Assembly: GCF_016598485.1 (NCBI RefSeq)
Contig: NZ_JAEMUW010000001.1
Span: forward strand, 62,001-126,000
Direction: 5' to 3'
Length of the DNA: 64,000 nucleotides
Origin: Micromonospora coerulea
GTDB taxonomy: Bacteria > Actinomycetota > Actinomycetes > Mycobacteriales > Micromonosporaceae
The position numbers were made by a program, and so were the translations under genes. Positions 41,011 through 51,240 of this stretch are shown one piece after another. Numbering within the stretch: the stretch's first letter is position 1; every line of letters begins with the position of its first letter. The notes beneath the pieces were generated by a model. The model worked only from the letters and a program-made list of their open reading frames with translations. It was not told the DNA's origin and ran no database searches.

Positions 41011-41882
41011 TGGGTCAGAAGGTTCACCCCACTGGGTTCCGGCTCGGCATCTCGACCGACTGGAAGTCCCGCTGGTTCGCGGACAAGCTCTACAAGGACT
41101 ACGTCGGCGAGGATGTCAAGATCCGCCGGATGATGTCCAAGGGCCTCGAGCGCGCCGGCATCTCCAAGGTCGACATCGAGCGCACCCGGGACCGGGTCCG
41201 CGTCGACATCCACACCGCCCGGCCGGGCATCGTCATCGGCCGTAAGGGTGCGGAGGCCGACCGGATCCGCGGCGAGCTGGAGAAGCTCACCGGCAAGCAG
41301 GTGCAGCTGAACATCATCGAGGTGAAGAACCCCGAGTCGGACGCGCAGCTGGTGGCCCAGGGCGTGGCCGAGCAGCTGTCCAGCCGGGTCAGCTTCCGTC
41401 GGGCGATGCGCAAGGCGATGCAGTCGACCATGAAGAACCCGGTCAGCAAGGGCATCCGGGTGCAGGTCTCGGGTCGCCTCGGCGGCGCCGAGATGAGCCG
41501 GACCGAGTTCTACCGCGAAGGCCGGGTTCCGCTGCACACGCTGCGGGCCAACATCGATTACGGCTTCTTCGAGGCCCGTACCACCTTCGGCCGGATCGGT
41601 GTGAAGGTTTGGATCTACAAGGGTGACGCGGTTCCGGGCCGGGAGGCTCCGGCCGAGGCCGGTCCGTCCCGCCCGCGTCGTGGTGAGCGTGGCGACCGTC
41701 CGGAGCGTCCGCGCCGTGGTCGGTCGGGTTCGTCCGGCACGACGGCTGGTGGCACCGAGGCCGGCCGGGCTGCCGCGACCACGATCGCGCAGCAGGCCGA
41801 GACGCCGAGCGGCGAGCCGGTCGACAGCGCTGCTGTCGCCGCCAAGGCTTCCGCTCCGGCAGAAACGCAGCAGGAGGGCTGA
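41010..41882 (+). CDS. rpsC: 30S ribosomal protein S3
   Basis: 290-aa S3 at the mRNA entry. Starts [22 protein letters not shown] domain [20 protein letters not shown]. After about residue 215 there is an extra 75-residue low-complexity Arg/Gly/Ala/Thr-rich tail, longer than the E. coli protein. ATG overlaps the rplV stop. Confidence 0.97.
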   Translation: MGQKVHPTGFRLGISTDWKSRWFADKLYKDYVGEDVKIRRMMSKGLERAGISKVDIERTRDRVRVDIHTARPGIVIGRKGAEADRIRGELEKLTGKQVQLNIIEVKNPESDAQLVAQGVAEQLSSRVSFRRAMRKAMQSTMKNPVSKGIRVQVSGRLGGAEMSRTEFYREGRVPLHTLRANIDYGFFEARTTFGRIGVKVWIYKGDAVPGREAPAEAGPSRPRRGERGDRPERPRRGRSGSSGTTAGGTEAGRAAATTIAQQAETPSGEPVDSAAVAAKASAPAETQQEG

Positions 41883-41885
41883 CAG

Positions 41886-42311
41886 ATGCTGATGCCGCGC
41901 AAGCCCCCGAAGGGCTTCCGCAAGCCGCACCACCCGGACCGCCACGGCACGTCCAAGGGTGGTAACCGCGTGGTGTTCGGCGAGTTCGGGATCCAGGCTC
42001 TCGAGCCGGCGTACGTGACCAACCGGCAGATCGAGTCGGCGCGTATCGCGATGACCCGTCACATCAAGCGTGGCGGCAAGGTCTGGATCACGATCTTCCC
42101 GGACCAGGCGCTGACCAAGAAGCCGGCCGAGACCCGGATGGGTTCCGGTAAGGGTTCGCCCGAGTGGTGGGTCGCCAACGTCAAGCCGGGGCGGGTTCTC
42201 TTCGAGATGTCCTTCCCCAACGAGCAGATCGCGCGAGAGGCGATGCGTCGCGCGATCCACAAGCTCCCGATGAAGTGCCGCATTGTTACGCGCGAAGTGG
42301 GTGAATCCTGA
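41886..42311 (+). CDS. rplP: 50S ribosomal protein L16
   Basis: 141-aa L16 at the A-site side of the central protuberance. Starts [20 protein letters not shown]; contains [20 protein letters not shown] and [18 protein letters not shown]. Its stop shares a base with the rpmC ATG. Confidence 0.97.
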   Translation: MLMPRKPPKGFRKPHHPDRHGTSKGGNRVVFGEFGIQALEPAYVTNRQIESARIAMTRHIKRGGKVWITIFPDQALTKKPAETRMGSGKGSPEWWVANVKPGRVLFEMSFPNEQIAREAMRRAIHKLPMKCRIVTREVGES

Positions 42312-42547
42312 TGGCAGCGGGCGTCAAGCCTTCCGAGCTGCGTGAGCTCTCCGAAGAGGAGCTGGTCACGAAGCTGCGTGAGGCCAAGGCGGAGCTGTTC
42401 AACCTCCGCGTGCAGGCCGCAACCGGGCAGCTGGACAACAACCGGCGGCTGCAGGTCATCCGTCGGGAGATCGCCCGGATCTACACGATCATGCGTGAGC
42501 GCGAGCTGGGTCTCTCTGCCGCGCCGACTGAGGTGACTGCATCATGA
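42311..42547 (+). CDS. rpmC: 50S ribosomal protein L29
   Basis: 78-aa L29 at the tunnel exit. Two-helix protein with [20 protein letters not shown] and [17 protein letters not shown]. Coupled at both ends (rplP stop/ATG, and ATGA with rpsQ). Confidence 0.97.
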   Translation: MAAGVKPSELRELSEEELVTKLREAKAELFNLRVQAATGQLDNNRRLQVIRREIARIYTIMRERELGLSAAPTEVTAS

Positions 42548-42819
42548 GCGAGAACACCACCGCCTCCGCGCGGGCCCGCCGCAAGGTGCGTGAGGGCCTC
42601 GTGGTCAGCGACAAGATGGAAAAGACCGTTGTGGTCGAGGTCGAGGACCGGGTCAGGCACGCGCTGTACGGCAAGATCATGCGCCGGACCAGCAAGCTGA
42701 AGGTGCACGACGAGCAGAACTCCGCCGGGATCGGCGACCGGGTCCTGATCATGGAGACCCGGCCGCTCTCCGCCACCAAGCGGTGGCGGCTCGTGGAGAT
42801 CCTCGAGAAGGCCAAGTAG
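42544..42819 (+). CDS. rpsQ: 30S ribosomal protein S17
   Basis: 91-aa S17. ATG 42544 overlaps the rpmC stop. [19 protein letters not shown] and [17 protein letters not shown] are canonical. Last gene of the S10 cluster; an 8-bp hairpin CTCCGGCC/GGCCGGAG (42867-42892) follows before rplN. Confidence 0.97.
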   Translation: MSENTTASARARRKVREGLVVSDKMEKTVVVEVEDRVRHALYGKIMRRTSKLKVHDEQNSAGIGDRVLIMETRPLSATKRWRLVEILEKAK

Positions 42820-42866
42820 CGAAGGCTCGAGCTCGGCCGGCATGGTCGGGCGCAGGTTCCGCCAGG

Positions 42867-42892
42867 CTCCGGCCGCCTCCGGGTGGCCGGAG
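42867..42892 (+). terminator. Hairpin between rpsQ and rplN
   Basis: CTCCGGCC / GGCCGGAG with a 10-nt loop, in the 97-bp gap between the S10 and spc clusters. Weak, likely allowing read-through. Confidence 0.4.
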
Positions 42893-42916
42893 AACCGGCA
42901 GACATAGGAGATAGAC

Positions 42917-43285
42917 GTGATTCAGCAGGAGTCGCGACTGCGCGTCGCCGACAACACGGGTGCCCGGGAGATCCTGTGCATCCGGGTTCTCGGTGGCTCC
43001 GGTCGGCGCTACGCGAGCATCGGCGACGTCATCGTGGCAACCGTCAAGGACGCGATCCCCGGTGCCGGTGTGAAGAAGGGCGACGTCGTCAAGGCGGTCG
43101 TCGTTCGCACCGCCAAGGAGAGGCGGCGGCCGGACGGGTCGTACATCCGCTTCGACGAGAACGCCGCCGTCATCATCAAGGACGGTGGGGACCCGCGCGG
43201 TACCCGTATCTTCGGCCCCGTGGGTCGTGAGCTGCGGGACAAGCGGTTCATGAAGATCATCTCTCTCGCGCCGGAGGTGTTGTGA
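42917..43285 (+). CDS. rplN: 50S ribosomal protein L14
   Basis: 122-aa L14 at the subunit interface. GTG 42917 gives [20 protein letters not shown] and follows AGGAGATAGAC. The end ..[12 protein letters not shown] is canonical. First gene of the spc-type cluster; GTGA overlap with rplX. Confidence 0.98.
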   Translation: MIQQESRLRVADNTGAREILCIRVLGGSGRRYASIGDVIVATVKDAIPGAGVKKGDVVKAVVVRTAKERRRPDGSYIRFDENAAVIIKDGGDPRGTRIFGPVGRELRDKRFMKIISLAPEVL

Positions 43286-43602
43286 CCGTGAAGGTCAAGA
43301 AGGGCGACACGGTCGTCGTCATCGCCGGCAAGGACAAGGGTGCCAAGGGTAAGGTCATCGCGGCCTACCCGCGGCAGGACAAGGTCCTGGTCGAGGGCGT
43401 GAACCGGGTCAAGAAGCACACCCGTATCAGCACCACCCAGCGTGGCGCCAAGACCGGTGGCATCGTCACCCAGGAGGCCCCGATCCACGTCTCGAACGTG
43501 CAGGTCGTGGACTCCGACGGAAAGCCGACCCGGGTCGGTTACCGGATCGACGACAACGGCCAGAAGGTCCGCATCGCGCGTAGCACCGGTAAGGACCTGT
43601 GA
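43282..43602 (+). CDS. rplX: 50S ribosomal protein L24
   Basis: 106-aa L24, an early assembly protein. Starts [20 protein letters not shown] (KOW motif) and contains [15 protein letters not shown] 43282 overlaps the rplN stop; GTG 43288 is a possible alternative. Confidence 0.97.
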   Translation: MTVKVKKGDTVVVIAGKDKGAKGKVIAAYPRQDKVLVEGVNRVKKHTRISTTQRGAKTGGIVTQEAPIHVSNVQVVDSDGKPTRVGYRIDDNGQKVRIARSTGKDL

Positions 43603-44171
43603 TGACCACGGCTACCGAAACCAAGACCATGCCGCGCCTCAAGGAGCGGTACCGCAACGAGATCGTGGCCGAGCTGCAGAAGCAGCACAACTACGGCAAC
43701 CCCATGCAGGTGCCGCGGCTGGTCAAGATCGTCGTCAACATGGGTGTCGGCGAGGCCGCTCGCGACGCCAAGCTGATCGATGGCGCGGTCCGCGACCTGG
43801 CCACGATCACCGGTCAGAAGCCGCAGGTGCGGAAGGCGACCAAGTCCATCGCGCAGTTCAAGCTCCGCGAGGGCATGCCGATCGGCGCGAAGGTCACCCT
43901 GCGCGGCGACCGGATGTGGGAGTTCCTGGACCGGCTGCTCTCGATCGCGCTGCCGCGTATCCGTGACTTCCGCGGTCTGGACGGGCGCAAGCTCGACGGG
44001 CACGGCAACTACACGTTCGGTCTGACCGAGCAGTCGGTGTTCCACGAGATCGACCAGGACAAGATCGATCGCCAGCGGGGCATGGACATCACGGTGGTCA
44101 CGACCGCCACGACCGACGACGAGGGCCGGGCGCTGCTCAAGCTCCTGGGCTTCCCGTTCAAGGAGAACTGA
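43602..44171 (+). CDS. rplE: 50S ribosomal protein L5
   Basis: 189-aa L5 of the central protuberance, binding 5S rRNA. ATG 43602 shares a base with the rplX stop and has better spacing from AAGGA than the adjacent GTG 43599. Contains [20 protein letters not shown] and [20 protein letters not shown]. Confidence 0.97.
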   Translation: MTTATETKTMPRLKERYRNEIVAELQKQHNYGNPMQVPRLVKIVVNMGVGEAARDAKLIDGAVRDLATITGQKPQVRKATKSIAQFKLREGMPIGAKVTLRGDRMWEFLDRLLSIALPRIRDFRGLDGRKLDGHGNYTFGLTEQSVFHEIDQDKIDRQRGMDITVVTTATTDDEGRALLKLLGFPFKEN

Positions 44172-44172
44172 G

Positions 44173-44358
44173 ATGGCCAAGAAGGCGCTGATCATCAAGG
44201 CGGCCGCGAAGCCGAAGTTCTCGGTTCGCGCGTACACCCGCTGCCAGCGGTGCGGGCGTCCGAAGGCGGTCTACCGCAAGTTCGGTCTCTGCCGGGTGTG
44301 CCTCCGGGAGATGGCCCACCGCGGTGAGCTGCCCGGCGTGTCCAAGGCTTCCTGGTAA
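44173..44358 (+). CDS. rpsZ: 30S ribosomal protein S14, zinc-binding type
   Basis: 61-aa short S14 with an intact zinc ribbon: C24, C27, C40 and C43 (CQRC ... CRVC). Ends ..[17 protein letters not shown]. This is the housekeeping C+ form; zinc-independent paralogues are normally encoded elsewhere. 1 bp after rplE. Confidence 0.97.
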   Translation: MAKKALIIKAAAKPKFSVRAYTRCQRCGRPKAVYRKFGLCRVCLREMAHRGELPGVSKASW

Positions 44359-44407
44359 TAGCCCGGCGCGCTCCGGCGCGTCAGCTGAACTGTCTCTTCG
44401 CCGTAGG

Positions 44408-44426
44408 CCCCGGGCCGTGCCCGGGG
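44408..44426 (+). terminator. Hairpin between rpsZ and rpsH
   Basis: CCCCGGGC / GCCCGGGG with a CGT loop in the 96-bp gap before rpsH. In E. coli S8 regulates this operon by binding mRNA nearby; whether this hairpin has such a role is unknown. Confidence 0.35.
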
Positions 44427-44454
44427 AACCCCGGCGAGAAAGGTTGACGAATTC

Positions 44455-44862
44455 ATGACGATGACCGACCCGATCGCAGACATGCTCACGCGTCTGCGTA
44501 ACGCCAACCAGGCGTACCACGACCAGGTGAAGATGCCCTACTCGAAGATCAAGGCGAACATCGCCGAGGTCCTCAAGGCCGAGGGTTACATCGCCACCTG
44601 GTCGGTCGAGGAGCCCGAGGAGGGCGCCGTCGGCAAGCGACTGGTCGTCGAGCTGAAGTACGGCCAGAACCGCGAGCGGAGCCTGGCCGGCATCAAGCGC
44701 GTGTCCAAGCCCGGTCTCCGGGTGTACGCCAAGTCGGACGGGCTCCCGCGGGTGCTCGGCGGGCTGGGCGTGGCGATCATTTCGACGTCCCAGGGGCTGC
44801 TCACCGACCGGCAGGCCCGCAAGCGGAGCGTTGGCGGGGAAGTCCTCGCCTTCGTCTGGTAA
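44455..44862 (+). CDS. rpsH: 30S ribosomal protein S8
   Basis: 135-aa S8. [20 protein letters not shown], with GAGAAAGG upstream; an ATG two codons later is less well spaced. The C-terminal GIAIISTS-type motif reads [19 protein letters not shown]. Normal length. Confidence 0.97.
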   Translation: MTMTDPIADMLTRLRNANQAYHDQVKMPYSKIKANIAEVLKAEGYIATWSVEEPEEGAVGKRLVVELKYGQNRERSLAGIKRVSKPGLRVYAKSDGLPRVLGGLGVAIISTSQGLLTDRQARKRSVGGEVLAFVW

Positions 44863-44878
44863 CGGGAGACAGGTAGAA

Positions 44879-45421
44879 ATGTCGCGTATTGGACGTAAGT
44901 CGATCCCGGTGCCAGCCGGCGTCGAGATCACGATCGACGGCCAGACCGTGAAGGTCAAGGGCCCGAAGGGCGAGCTGAGCCACGTCCTCGCTGAGCCGAT
45001 CAAGGCGGAGCGGGGCGAGGACGGCGAGCTGCACGTCAACCGGCCGAACGACGAGCGCAAGGCGAAGGAGCTGCACGGCCTGAGCCGTACGCTGGTCGCC
45101 AACATGATCGTCGGGGTGACCGAGGGCTACCGCAAGAGCCTCGAGATCGCCGGTACCGGTTACCGCGTCACCGCCAAGGGCAAGGACCTGGAGTTCGCGC
45201 TCGGGTTCTCGCACCCGGTCCTGGTGCCCGCCCCGGAAGGCATCACCTTCACGGTGGAGAGGCCGACCCTGTTCCACGTGGCCGGCATCGACAAGCAGCA
45301 GGTCGGCGAGGTCGCCGCCAACATCCGGAAGATCCGCCCGCCGGAGCCCTACAAGGGCAAGGGCGTGAAGTACCAGGGCGAGGTCATCCGCCGCAAGGCT
45401 GGAAAGGCAGGTAAGAAGTGA
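44879..45421 (+). CDS. rplF: 50S ribosomal protein L6
   Basis: 180-aa L6 near the sarcin-ricin loop. [20 protein letters not shown] and [16 protein letters not shown] are canonical. ATG follows GGGAGACAGGTAGAA; the stop overlaps rplR (GTGA). Confidence 0.98.
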   Translation: MSRIGRKSIPVPAGVEITIDGQTVKVKGPKGELSHVLAEPIKAERGEDGELHVNRPNDERKAKELHGLSRTLVANMIVGVTEGYRKSLEIAGTGYRVTAKGKDLEFALGFSHPVLVPAPEGITFTVERPTLFHVAGIDKQQVGEVAANIRKIRPPEPYKGKGVKYQGEVIRRKAGKAGKK

Positions 45422-45807
45422 GCGCCACGCTGCTCAAGCGCCGCCGCGGCGTCGCCGCCAAGCGCGCCGTCGGGCGTGCGCGCCGGCACTTCCGGGTCCG
45501 CAAGAACGTCAGCGGCACCGCCGAGCGTCCCCGCCTGGTCGTCACCCGTTCCCTGCGGCACATCGTCGCCCAGATCGTGGACGACACCAAGGGTCACACC
45601 CTGGCGTCGGCCTCGACCCTGGACGCCTCGCTGCGCGGCGCCGAGGGCGACAAGAGCGCCCTGGCCGGCAAGGTCGGCGCTCTGCTGGCCGAGCGGGCCA
45701 AGGCCGCCGGCGTCTCGAAGGTCGTCTTCGACCGCGGTGGCAACCGGTACGCGGGGCGGGTCGCCGCGCTTGCCGACGCCGCCCGCGAAGCCGGGCTCGA
45801 GTTCTAG
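45418..45807 (+). CDS. rplR: 50S ribosomal protein L18
   Basis: 129-aa 5S-rRNA-binding L18. GTG 45418 overlaps rpl[21 protein letters not shown] and the ending [20 protein letters not shown] are standard. Confidence 0.97.
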   Translation: MSATLLKRRRGVAAKRAVGRARRHFRVRKNVSGTAERPRLVVTRSLRHIVAQIVDDTKGHTLASASTLDASLRGAEGDKSALAGKVGALLAERAKAAGVSKVVFDRGGNRYAGRVAALADAAREAGLEF

Positions 45808-45840
45808 AAACCCCGTCACGAGAGAGAAGGAAGGCTGCTG

Positions 45841-46455
45841 ATGCCAGGTCAACAGCGCCGTGGCGGCGGGTCCGGTGGCAACGAGGGTGGTCGCCGCGAC
45901 AACCGCCGTGAGGGCGGTCGCGGAAACGCGCCCGTCGAGAAGACCCCGCACCTCGAGCGGGTCGTCGCGATCAACCGCGTCGCCAAGGTCGTGAAGGGTG
46001 GTCGTCGCTTCAGCTTCACCGCCCTGGTGATCGTGGGCGACGGCGACGGCACCGTCGGTGTGGGCTACGGAAAGGCCAAGGAGGTGCCCGCGGCGATCGC
46101 CAAGGGTGTCGAGGAGGCCAAGAAGCACTTCTTCAAGGTGCCGCGGATCGGTCAGTCGATCCCGCACCCGGTGCAGGGCGAGGCTGCGGCCGGCGTGGTG
46201 CTGCTCAAGCCGGCCTCGGCCGGTACGGGCGTCATCGCCGGTGGTCCGGTGCGTGCCGTGCTGGAGTGCGCGGGCATCCACGACGTGCTCTCCAAGAGCC
46301 TCGGCTCGTCCAACCCGATCAACATCGTGCACGCCACGGTGGCGGCGCTGAAGGGGCTCGAGTCCCCGGAGGCCGTCGCGGCCCGTCGTGGTCTGCCGGT
46401 CGAGGATGTCGCGCCGGCCGCCATGCTGGCGTCGCGGGCGGGGGTGGCTTCCTGA
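45841..46455 (+). CDS. rpsE: 30S ribosomal protein S5
   Basis: 204-aa S5, involved in decoding fidelity. The first 35 residues are Gly/Arg-rich ([20 protein letters not shown]), then [20 protein letters not shown], whose loop is the spectinomycin site and appears wild type. TGATG overlap with rpmD. Confidence 0.97.
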   Translation: MPGQQRRGGGSGGNEGGRRDNRREGGRGNAPVEKTPHLERVVAINRVAKVVKGGRRFSFTALVIVGDGDGTVGVGYGKAKEVPAAIAKGVEEAKKHFFKVPRIGQSIPHPVQGEAAAGVVLLKPASAGTGVIAGGPVRAVLECAGIHDVLSKSLGSSNPINIVHATVAALKGLESPEAVAARRGLPVEDVAPAAMLASRAGVAS

Positions 46456-46637
46456 TGGCTCGCCTGAAGGTCACCCAGGTCCGGTCCGAGATCGGGACCA
46501 AGCAGAACCAGCGTGACTCGCTGCGTTCGCTCGGTCTCAAGCGGATCAACGACGTGGTGGTCAAGGAGGACCGTCCGGAGATCCGTGGCATGATCTTCGC
46601 GGTCAACCACCTCGTGAAGGTCGAGGAGGTCGAGTAA
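46455..46637 (+). CDS. rpmD: 50S ribosomal protein L30
   Basis: 60-aa L30: [20 protein letters not shown], then [12 protein letters not shown] and an acidic end ..KVEEVE. ATG overlaps the rpsE stop and its TAA shares a base with the rplO ATG. Confidence 0.97.
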   Translation: MARLKVTQVRSEIGTKQNQRDSLRSLGLKRINDVVVKEDRPEIRGMIFAVNHLVKVEEVE

Positions 46638-47080
46638 TGACGATCAAGGTGCACCACCTGCGCCCGGCACCCGGTGCCAAGACCGCGAAGACCCGTGTGG
46701 GTCGCGGTGAGGGCTCCAAGGGCAAGACCGCCGGTCGCGGTACCAAGGGTTCCAAGGCCCGCAACAACATCTCGCCGGCGTTCGAGGGTGGGCAGATGCC
46801 CATCCACATGCGCCTGCCGAAGCTCAAGGGCTTCAAGAACAAGTTCAAGGTCGTCTTCCAGGTGGTCAACCTGGACCGGCTCGCTGAGCTGTTCCCGAAC
46901 GGCGGCCAGGTCGGTCCGGCCGAGCTGGTCGACGCCGGCGCGGTCCGCAAGGGCCACCCGGTGAAGATCCTCGGCACCGGCGACCTCGGCGGGGTGGCCC
47001 TCCAGGTGTCGGCGCACGCGTTCAGCGCGTCGGCCAAGGAGAAGATCACCACCGCCGGTGGCTCCGTCACCGAGCTGTAA
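46637..47080 (+). CDS. rplO: 50S ribosomal protein L15
   Basis: 147-aa L15. [32 protein letters not shown] and [18 protein letters not shown] are canonical. Last ribosomal gene before secY; a strong hairpin follows. Confidence 0.97.
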   Translation: MTIKVHHLRPAPGAKTAKTRVGRGEGSKGKTAGRGTKGSKARNNISPAFEGGQMPIHMRLPKLKGFKNKFKVVFQVVNLDRLAELFPNGGQVGPAELVDAGAVRKGHPVKILGTGDLGGVALQVSAHAFSASAKEKITTAGGSVTEL

Positions 47081-47091
47081 GGCAGACCCAT

Positions 47092-47127
47092 GGCGCCCGC
47101 TCAGTTGTCCGCGACTGGGCGGGCGCC
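47092..47127 (+). terminator. Terminator after rplO
   Basis: 14-bp stem GGCGCCCGCTCAGT / ACTGGGCGGGCGCC (one G-U) 11 bases after the rplO stop. It separates secY-adk from the ribosomal cluster. Confidence 0.75.
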
Positions 47128-47310
47128 GTGGTCTACCGGCCCATGTGCGCCGGGTAACATCGGATTCGGTTTATGTAGCCGGGCACATCTGCCCGGACCG
47201 GGATCGGGCTGTTAGAGTCCCTTCCCAGCTATGGATATCGGGCACTCGCCCGGCACCCACCCCGCCCCGCCAGGGATCACCGGCGGCCCGCCTCGCGCAG
47301 GAGGAAGAAG
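47128..47310. promoter_or_regulatory. secY upstream region with two hairpins
   Basis: Holds CCGGGCA/TGCCCGG (47179-47196), a possible -10 TAGAGT (47213-47218) and CGGGC/GCCCG (47239-47252). A separate secY promoter is likely given the terminator upstream, but no good -35 is seen. Confidence 0.4.
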
Positions 47311-48639
47311 TTGCTGTCCGCCTTTCTCAGTGCGTTCCGTACGCCTGACCTGCGCAAGAAGCTGCTGTTCTCAGTAGGCATCATCGCGGTCTACCGGCTG
47401 GGCGCAACGCTGCCCAGCCCAGGTGTCTCGTACGGCAACGTGCAGAAGTGTCTCGACACCATCCAGGGCAGTGGCACCGGCGTGCTGAACCTGCTGGACC
47501 TGTTCTCCGGTGGCGCGCTGCTGCAGCTCTCGGTCTTCGCGCTGGGCATCATGCCGTACATCACCGCGTCGATCATCCTGCAGCTGCTGACGGTGGTCAT
47601 CCCGCGGCTGGAGCAGCTCCGCAAGGAAGGCCAGGCCGGCCAGGCGAAGATCACCCAGTACACCCGCTACCTGACGCTGGGCCTGGGCATCCTCCAGTCG
47701 TCGGCGTTCGTGGCGCTGGCCCGCTCCGGGCAGCTGTTCAACAACCAGTGTGACCAGTTCCCGATCATCCCCAAGGGCATCGGGATCCCGGACTGGCTGA
47801 CCCTGACCATCGTGGTCATGACCATGACCGCGGGCACCGGCATGGTGATGTGGCTCGGTGAGCTGATCACCGACCGGGGCGTCGGCAACGGCATGTCCGT
47901 CCTGATCTTCACCTCGATCGCGGCCCGGCTGCCCAGCGAAGGCTGGAAGATCAAGACCACCTCGGGCTGGGGCAAGTTCGTCCTGGTGCTGCTCCTGGTC
48001 CTGGTGGTCATCACCGCGGTCACCTTCATCGAGCAGGCGCAGCGCCGGATCCCGGTGCAGTACGCCAAACGCATGATCGGCCGGCGGATGTACGGCGGCA
48101 CCTCCACCTACATCCCGCTGAAGGTGAACCAGGCCGGTGTCATCCCGGTCATCTTCGCCTCGTCGCTGCTCTACCTGCCGCAGCTCGCGCTCCAGTTCTT
48201 CGACCCGACCAACCCGGGCAAGACCCAGGCCTGGATCCAGAACCACATCGTCAAGGCGAGCGCGCCGGAGCACATCGCGATCTACTTCCTGCTGATCATC
48301 TTCTTCACGTACTTCTACGTGTCCATCACGTTCAACCCGACCGAGGTCGCGGACAACATGAAGAAGTACGGCGGCTTCGTGCCGGGCATCCGCCCGGGCA
48401 AGCCGACGGCGGAGTACCTCGACTTCATCCTCAGCCGGATCACCCTGCCGGGCGCGCTGTACCTGGGCATCGTCGCGATCCTGCCGAACTTCTTCTTCAT
48501 CTGGCTGAACAGCCAGCAGTTCCAGAACTTCCCGTTCGGCGGCACCGCTGTGCTCATCATGGTCGGCGTCGGTCTGGAGACCGTGAAGCAGATCGAGAGC
48601 CAACTCATGCAGCGGAACTACGAAGGGTTCCTGCGGTAG
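47311..48639 (+). CDS. secY: Preprotein translocase subunit SecY
   Basis: 442-aa channel-forming subunit of the Sec translocon with ten membrane helices. The start is TTG 47311, 8 bases after AGGAGGAA, giving MLSAFLSAFRTPDLRKKLLF. ALGIMPYITASIILQLLTVV and the cytoplasmic RIPVQYAKRMIGRRMYGG loop are canonical. The stop is immediately followed by adk. Confidence 0.97.
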   Translation: MLSAFLSAFRTPDLRKKLLFSVGIIAVYRLGATLPSPGVSYGNVQKCLDTIQGSGTGVLNLLDLFSGGALLQLSVFALGIMPYITASIILQLLTVVIPRLEQLRKEGQAGQAKITQYTRYLTLGLGILQSSAFVALARSGQLFNNQCDQFPIIPKGIGIPDWLTLTIVVMTMTAGTGMVMWLGELITDRGVGNGMSVLIFTSIAARLPSEGWKIKTTSGWGKFVLVLLLVLVVITAVTFIEQAQRRIPVQYAKRMIGRRMYGGTSTYIPLKVNQAGVIPVIFASSLLYLPQLALQFFDPTNPGKTQAWIQNHIVKASAPEHIAIYFLLIIFFTYFYVSITFNPTEVADNMKKYGGFVPGIRPGKPTAEYLDFILSRITLPGALYLGIVAILPNFFFIWLNSQQFQNFPFGGTAVLIMVGVGLETVKQIESQLMQRNYEGFLR

Positions 48640-49293
48640 ATGCGACTCGTTCTGGTTGGCCCGCCGGGCGCGGGCAAGGGCACGCAGGCGGAGTTCATCG
48701 CCGCCCACCTCTCGGTGCCGAAGATCTCGACCGGTGACATCTTCCGGGCCAACGTCTCCCAGGGCACGCCGCTGGGAGTCGAGGCGAAGCGGTACATGGA
48801 CGCCGGCAAGCTGGTCCCGGACGAGGTCACCATCAACATGGTGCGGGACCGGCTCGCCGAGCCGGACGCCGCCGAGGGCTTCTTGCTCGACGGCTTCCCG
48901 CGCACCACGCCGCAGGCCGCGGCGCTGGACAAGCTCCTCGCCGACCTCGGCACCGCGCTGGACCTGGTGCTGGAGCTGGTCGTCGACGACGACGAGGTGA
49001 TCCGGCGGCTCTCCGGCCGGCGTACCTGCCGGGGCTGCGGCAAGATCTGGCACGTCGAGTTCGACGCCACCACCCGGGAAGGCATCTGCGACCGCTGCGG
49101 CGCCGAGCTGTTCCAGCGCGACGACGACAAGCCGGAGACCATCGCCGCCCGGCTGCGGGAGTACGCGGAGAAGACCGCGCCGCTCGTCGACTACTACGGC
49201 GCCCAGGGCAAGCTCGTCGGCATCGACGCGACCGGGCCGGTGGAGGACGTGACCGTCCGCGCCATCGACGCCCTGCGCTCGTACGGCGGCTGA
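48640..49293 (+). CDS. adk: Adenylate kinase
   Basis: 217-aa long-form kinase, ATP + AMP to 2 ADP. P-loop [10 protein letters not shown] (residues 7-16), [10 protein letters not shown], and a zinc-type LID with CRGC and CDRC. The four-Cys LID is a structural zinc site as in Gram-positive enzymes. ATG directly abuts the secY stop; translation is likely coupled. Confidence 0.97.
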   Translation: MRLVLVGPPGAGKGTQAEFIAAHLSVPKISTGDIFRANVSQGTPLGVEAKRYMDAGKLVPDEVTINMVRDRLAEPDAAEGFLLDGFPRTTPQAAALDKLLADLGTALDLVLELVVDDDEVIRRLSGRRTCRGCGKIWHVEFDATTREGICDRCGAELFQRDDDKPETIAARLREYAEKTAPLVDYYGAQGKLVGIDATGPVEDVTVRAIDALRSYGG

Positions 49294-49325
49294 CGTCCCG
49301 CCGGCACCCCGACGGATAGAGTGCG

Positions 49326-49358
49326 AACAGCGGGGTACGTCCGACGTGCCCCGCTGTT
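49326..49358 (+). terminator. Hairpin between adk and map
   Basis: 15-bp stem AACAGCGGGGTACGT / ACGTGCCCCGCTGTT (one G-U), loop CCG, ending 25 bases before map; TAGAGT at 49317-49322 may be a -10 just ahead of it. Confidence 0.6.
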
Positions 49359-49383
49359 CCGCGCGACGAAAGGTAACGGCTCC

Positions 49384-50235
49384 ATGCGTCGTCCCCAGCT
49401 GGACATCCAGCTGAAGACCCCCGACCAGATCGAGAAGATGCGGGCCGCCGGTCTGGTGGTCGCCCGCGCGCTGCGTCGGATGCGGGAGGCGGTCGCCCCC
49501 GGGGTGAGCACCGCCGACCTGGACGCCATCGCCGAGTCGACCATCCGCGAGGCCGGCGCGATCCCGTCGTTCAAGGGCTACCACGGCTTCCCGGCGTCGA
49601 TCTGCTCGTCCGTCAACCAGCAGGTCGTGCACGCGATCCCGGCGTCCGCGCAGGTGCTCCAGGAGGGGGACCTGATCTCGATCGACTGCGGCGCGGTGCT
49701 GAACGGCTGGCACGGTGACGCGGCGATCACGGTCGGCGTCGGCGAGGTCGACCCGGCCCTGCTGAAGATGGCCGCGGTGGCCGAGGACGCGATGTGGGCC
49801 GGCATCGCCGCCGCCGCCCGCGGCGCCGCGAGCGGCAAGGGACGGCTCACCGACATCTCGCACGCGGTCGAGAACGCGGTCCGCAAGGGCGGCCGGTACG
49901 GCATCGTCGACGGCTACGGCGGGCACGGCATCGGCACCGAGATGCACCAGGACCCGCACGTGCTCAACCACGGCCGGCCGGGCAAGGGCCCCCGCCTGGT
50001 CCCCGGGCTGGCGCTGGCCATCGAGCCGATGATCACCATGGGCTCGCCGCGCACCGTGGAGCTCGGTGACGGCTGGACCGTGGTGACCCGGGACGGGTCG
50101 ATGGCGGCGCACGTCGAGCACTCCATGGCGCTGCTGGACGACGGCGTCTGGGTGCTGACCGCCGAGGACGGCGGCCGCGCCCGGCTCGGCGACCTGGTGA
50201 CCTCACGTCAGTCGGCCGACTCCCCGACGCACTGA
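49384..50235 (+). CDS. map: Methionine aminopeptidase, type I
   Basis: 283-aa enzyme that removes N-terminal Met from nascent proteins. ATG 49384 follows GAAAGGTAACGG; an earlier in-frame GTG lies inside the hairpin. The five metal ligands are in ISIDCGAVLNG, HGDAAITV, GGHGIGTEMH, LAIEPMITMG and AHVEHSMAL. Tail ends ..SRQSADSPTH. Confidence 0.96.
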   Translation: MRRPQLDIQLKTPDQIEKMRAAGLVVARALRRMREAVAPGVSTADLDAIAESTIREAGAIPSFKGYHGFPASICSSVNQQVVHAIPASAQVLQEGDLISIDCGAVLNGWHGDAAITVGVGEVDPALLKMAAVAEDAMWAGIAAAARGAASGKGRLTDISHAVENAVRKGGRYGIVDGYGGHGIGTEMHQDPHVLNHGRPGKGPRLVPGLALAIEPMITMGSPRTVELGDGWTVVTRDGSMAAHVEHSMALLDDGVWVLTAEDGGRARLGDLVTSRQSADSPTH

Positions 50236-50430
50236 CCCCGTCCCTCGCCGACGACACGTTGAGGTCGAGGCCCCCCGCCCGCTGTTCGTGCCGGACGCTG
50301 TGGGGCTGATCACGTGAAAGAATCAGCGACCCCGGGGAAGTAACCCGGCGACACCCCCCGCCCGAGGCGGGCGTCCCCGTCCTCCGGGTCCGGCCCCGCC
50401 GGCGGGCTGGGGAAGGTGGCGCACCGGTGG

Positions 50431-50436
50431 CATGCT
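50431..50436 (+). promoter_or_regulatory. -10-like element before the DUF1707 gene
   Basis: CATGCT, 7 bases before ATG 50444; fits the leaderless pattern seen at other single genes. Confidence 0.35.
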
Positions 50437-50443
50437 TGCCGGC

Positions 50444-50980
50444 ATGGAGGGGCGGGACGGGATGCGGGCGGCCGACGCGGACCGGCAGGAGACGGCGGAC
50501 CGGCTCCGGGCGGCGCTCGACGAGGGCCGGATCGACCTGTACGAGTACGACGAGCGGCTGCAGCGGGCCTACGGCGCGAAGACGTACGGAGAGCTGGGCG
50601 AGGTCCTGGCCGACCTGCCCGGACCGGCCCCGGCGGAGCGGTCGGCACTGGCGCCGCGCCAGCCCGGCCCGGCCGGCGTCGCGCCGGCGCCGGTCGCCCC
50701 GGCGTCCGGGGCGCCCGGCGCCGGCACCACCGGTTGGCTGCTCGAGGTGTGGACGCCCTGGCTGCGGGTGGCGGCGATCCTGACCGCGATCTGGGTGCTC
50801 TCCGCCGTCGGCGCGCGGGAGCTACTCTTCTACTGGCCGGTCTGGGCGATCGGGCCGTGGGGTGCGGTGCTGCTGATCCGGACGGCGAATGGCCTGGCGG
50901 GCGGTGAGCCGCGTCACCGGGACGAGCGGCGGGAGCGGCGCCGGGCCCGCCGGCAGGCCCGCCGGGCGGGGGAGCGGTAG
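50444..50980 (+). CDS. DUF1707-domain membrane protein
   Basis: 178-aa protein. The N-terminal MRAADADRQETADRLRAALD then TYGELGEVLADLP is DUF1707 (SHOCT-like), followed by a Pro/Ala linker, two membrane helices (WLRVAAILTAIWVLSAVG and FYWPVWAIGPWGAVLLI) and an Arg-rich tail. Three ATGs are possible (50432, 50444, 50462); 50444 is chosen from the CATGCT placement. Function unknown. It separates map from infA. Confidence 0.75.
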   Translation: MEGRDGMRAADADRQETADRLRAALDEGRIDLYEYDERLQRAYGAKTYGELGEVLADLPGPAPAERSALAPRQPGPAGVAPAPVAPASGAPGAGTTGWLLEVWTPWLRVAAILTAIWVLSAVGARELLFYWPVWAIGPWGAVLLIRTANGLAGGEPRHRDERRERRRARRQARRAGER

Positions 50981-51056
50981 CGTCCTGGCCCGTCGCGGCG
51001 GGGATGCGTGCGGGGTGTCGGTTTTCCTCGCGCGGGTGACGTGCGGGGTGGCCGGT

Positions 51057-51086
51057 TTGGCGACGGCCCGCAGGCGGGCGTACACT
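51057..51086 (+). promoter_or_regulatory. Promoter of infA-rpmJ
   Basis: TTGGCG (51057-51062) and TACACT (51081-51086) with an 18-bp spacer, giving a leader of about 145 nt. Confidence 0.65.
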
Positions 51087-51240
51087 TTCTGATCGGCGCA
51101 CAGCGTCCACTCCGGCATGCCCATCCTGCGCTTCGGTGGGAGTCGGAGCCGCGGCTGGCTCGGGTTCGACGACTCCCGTCGGAGCCCGTGTAAGACGTTG
51201 TGGGCCGTCCGGAGTAACCGACGTCAGGACAGCGGAGGAC

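Noticed and set aside
38703..42260. A 1185-codon minus-strand frame opposite the S10 cluster
   Set aside because: It crosses many ribosomal genes and has no start signal or recognisable protein.
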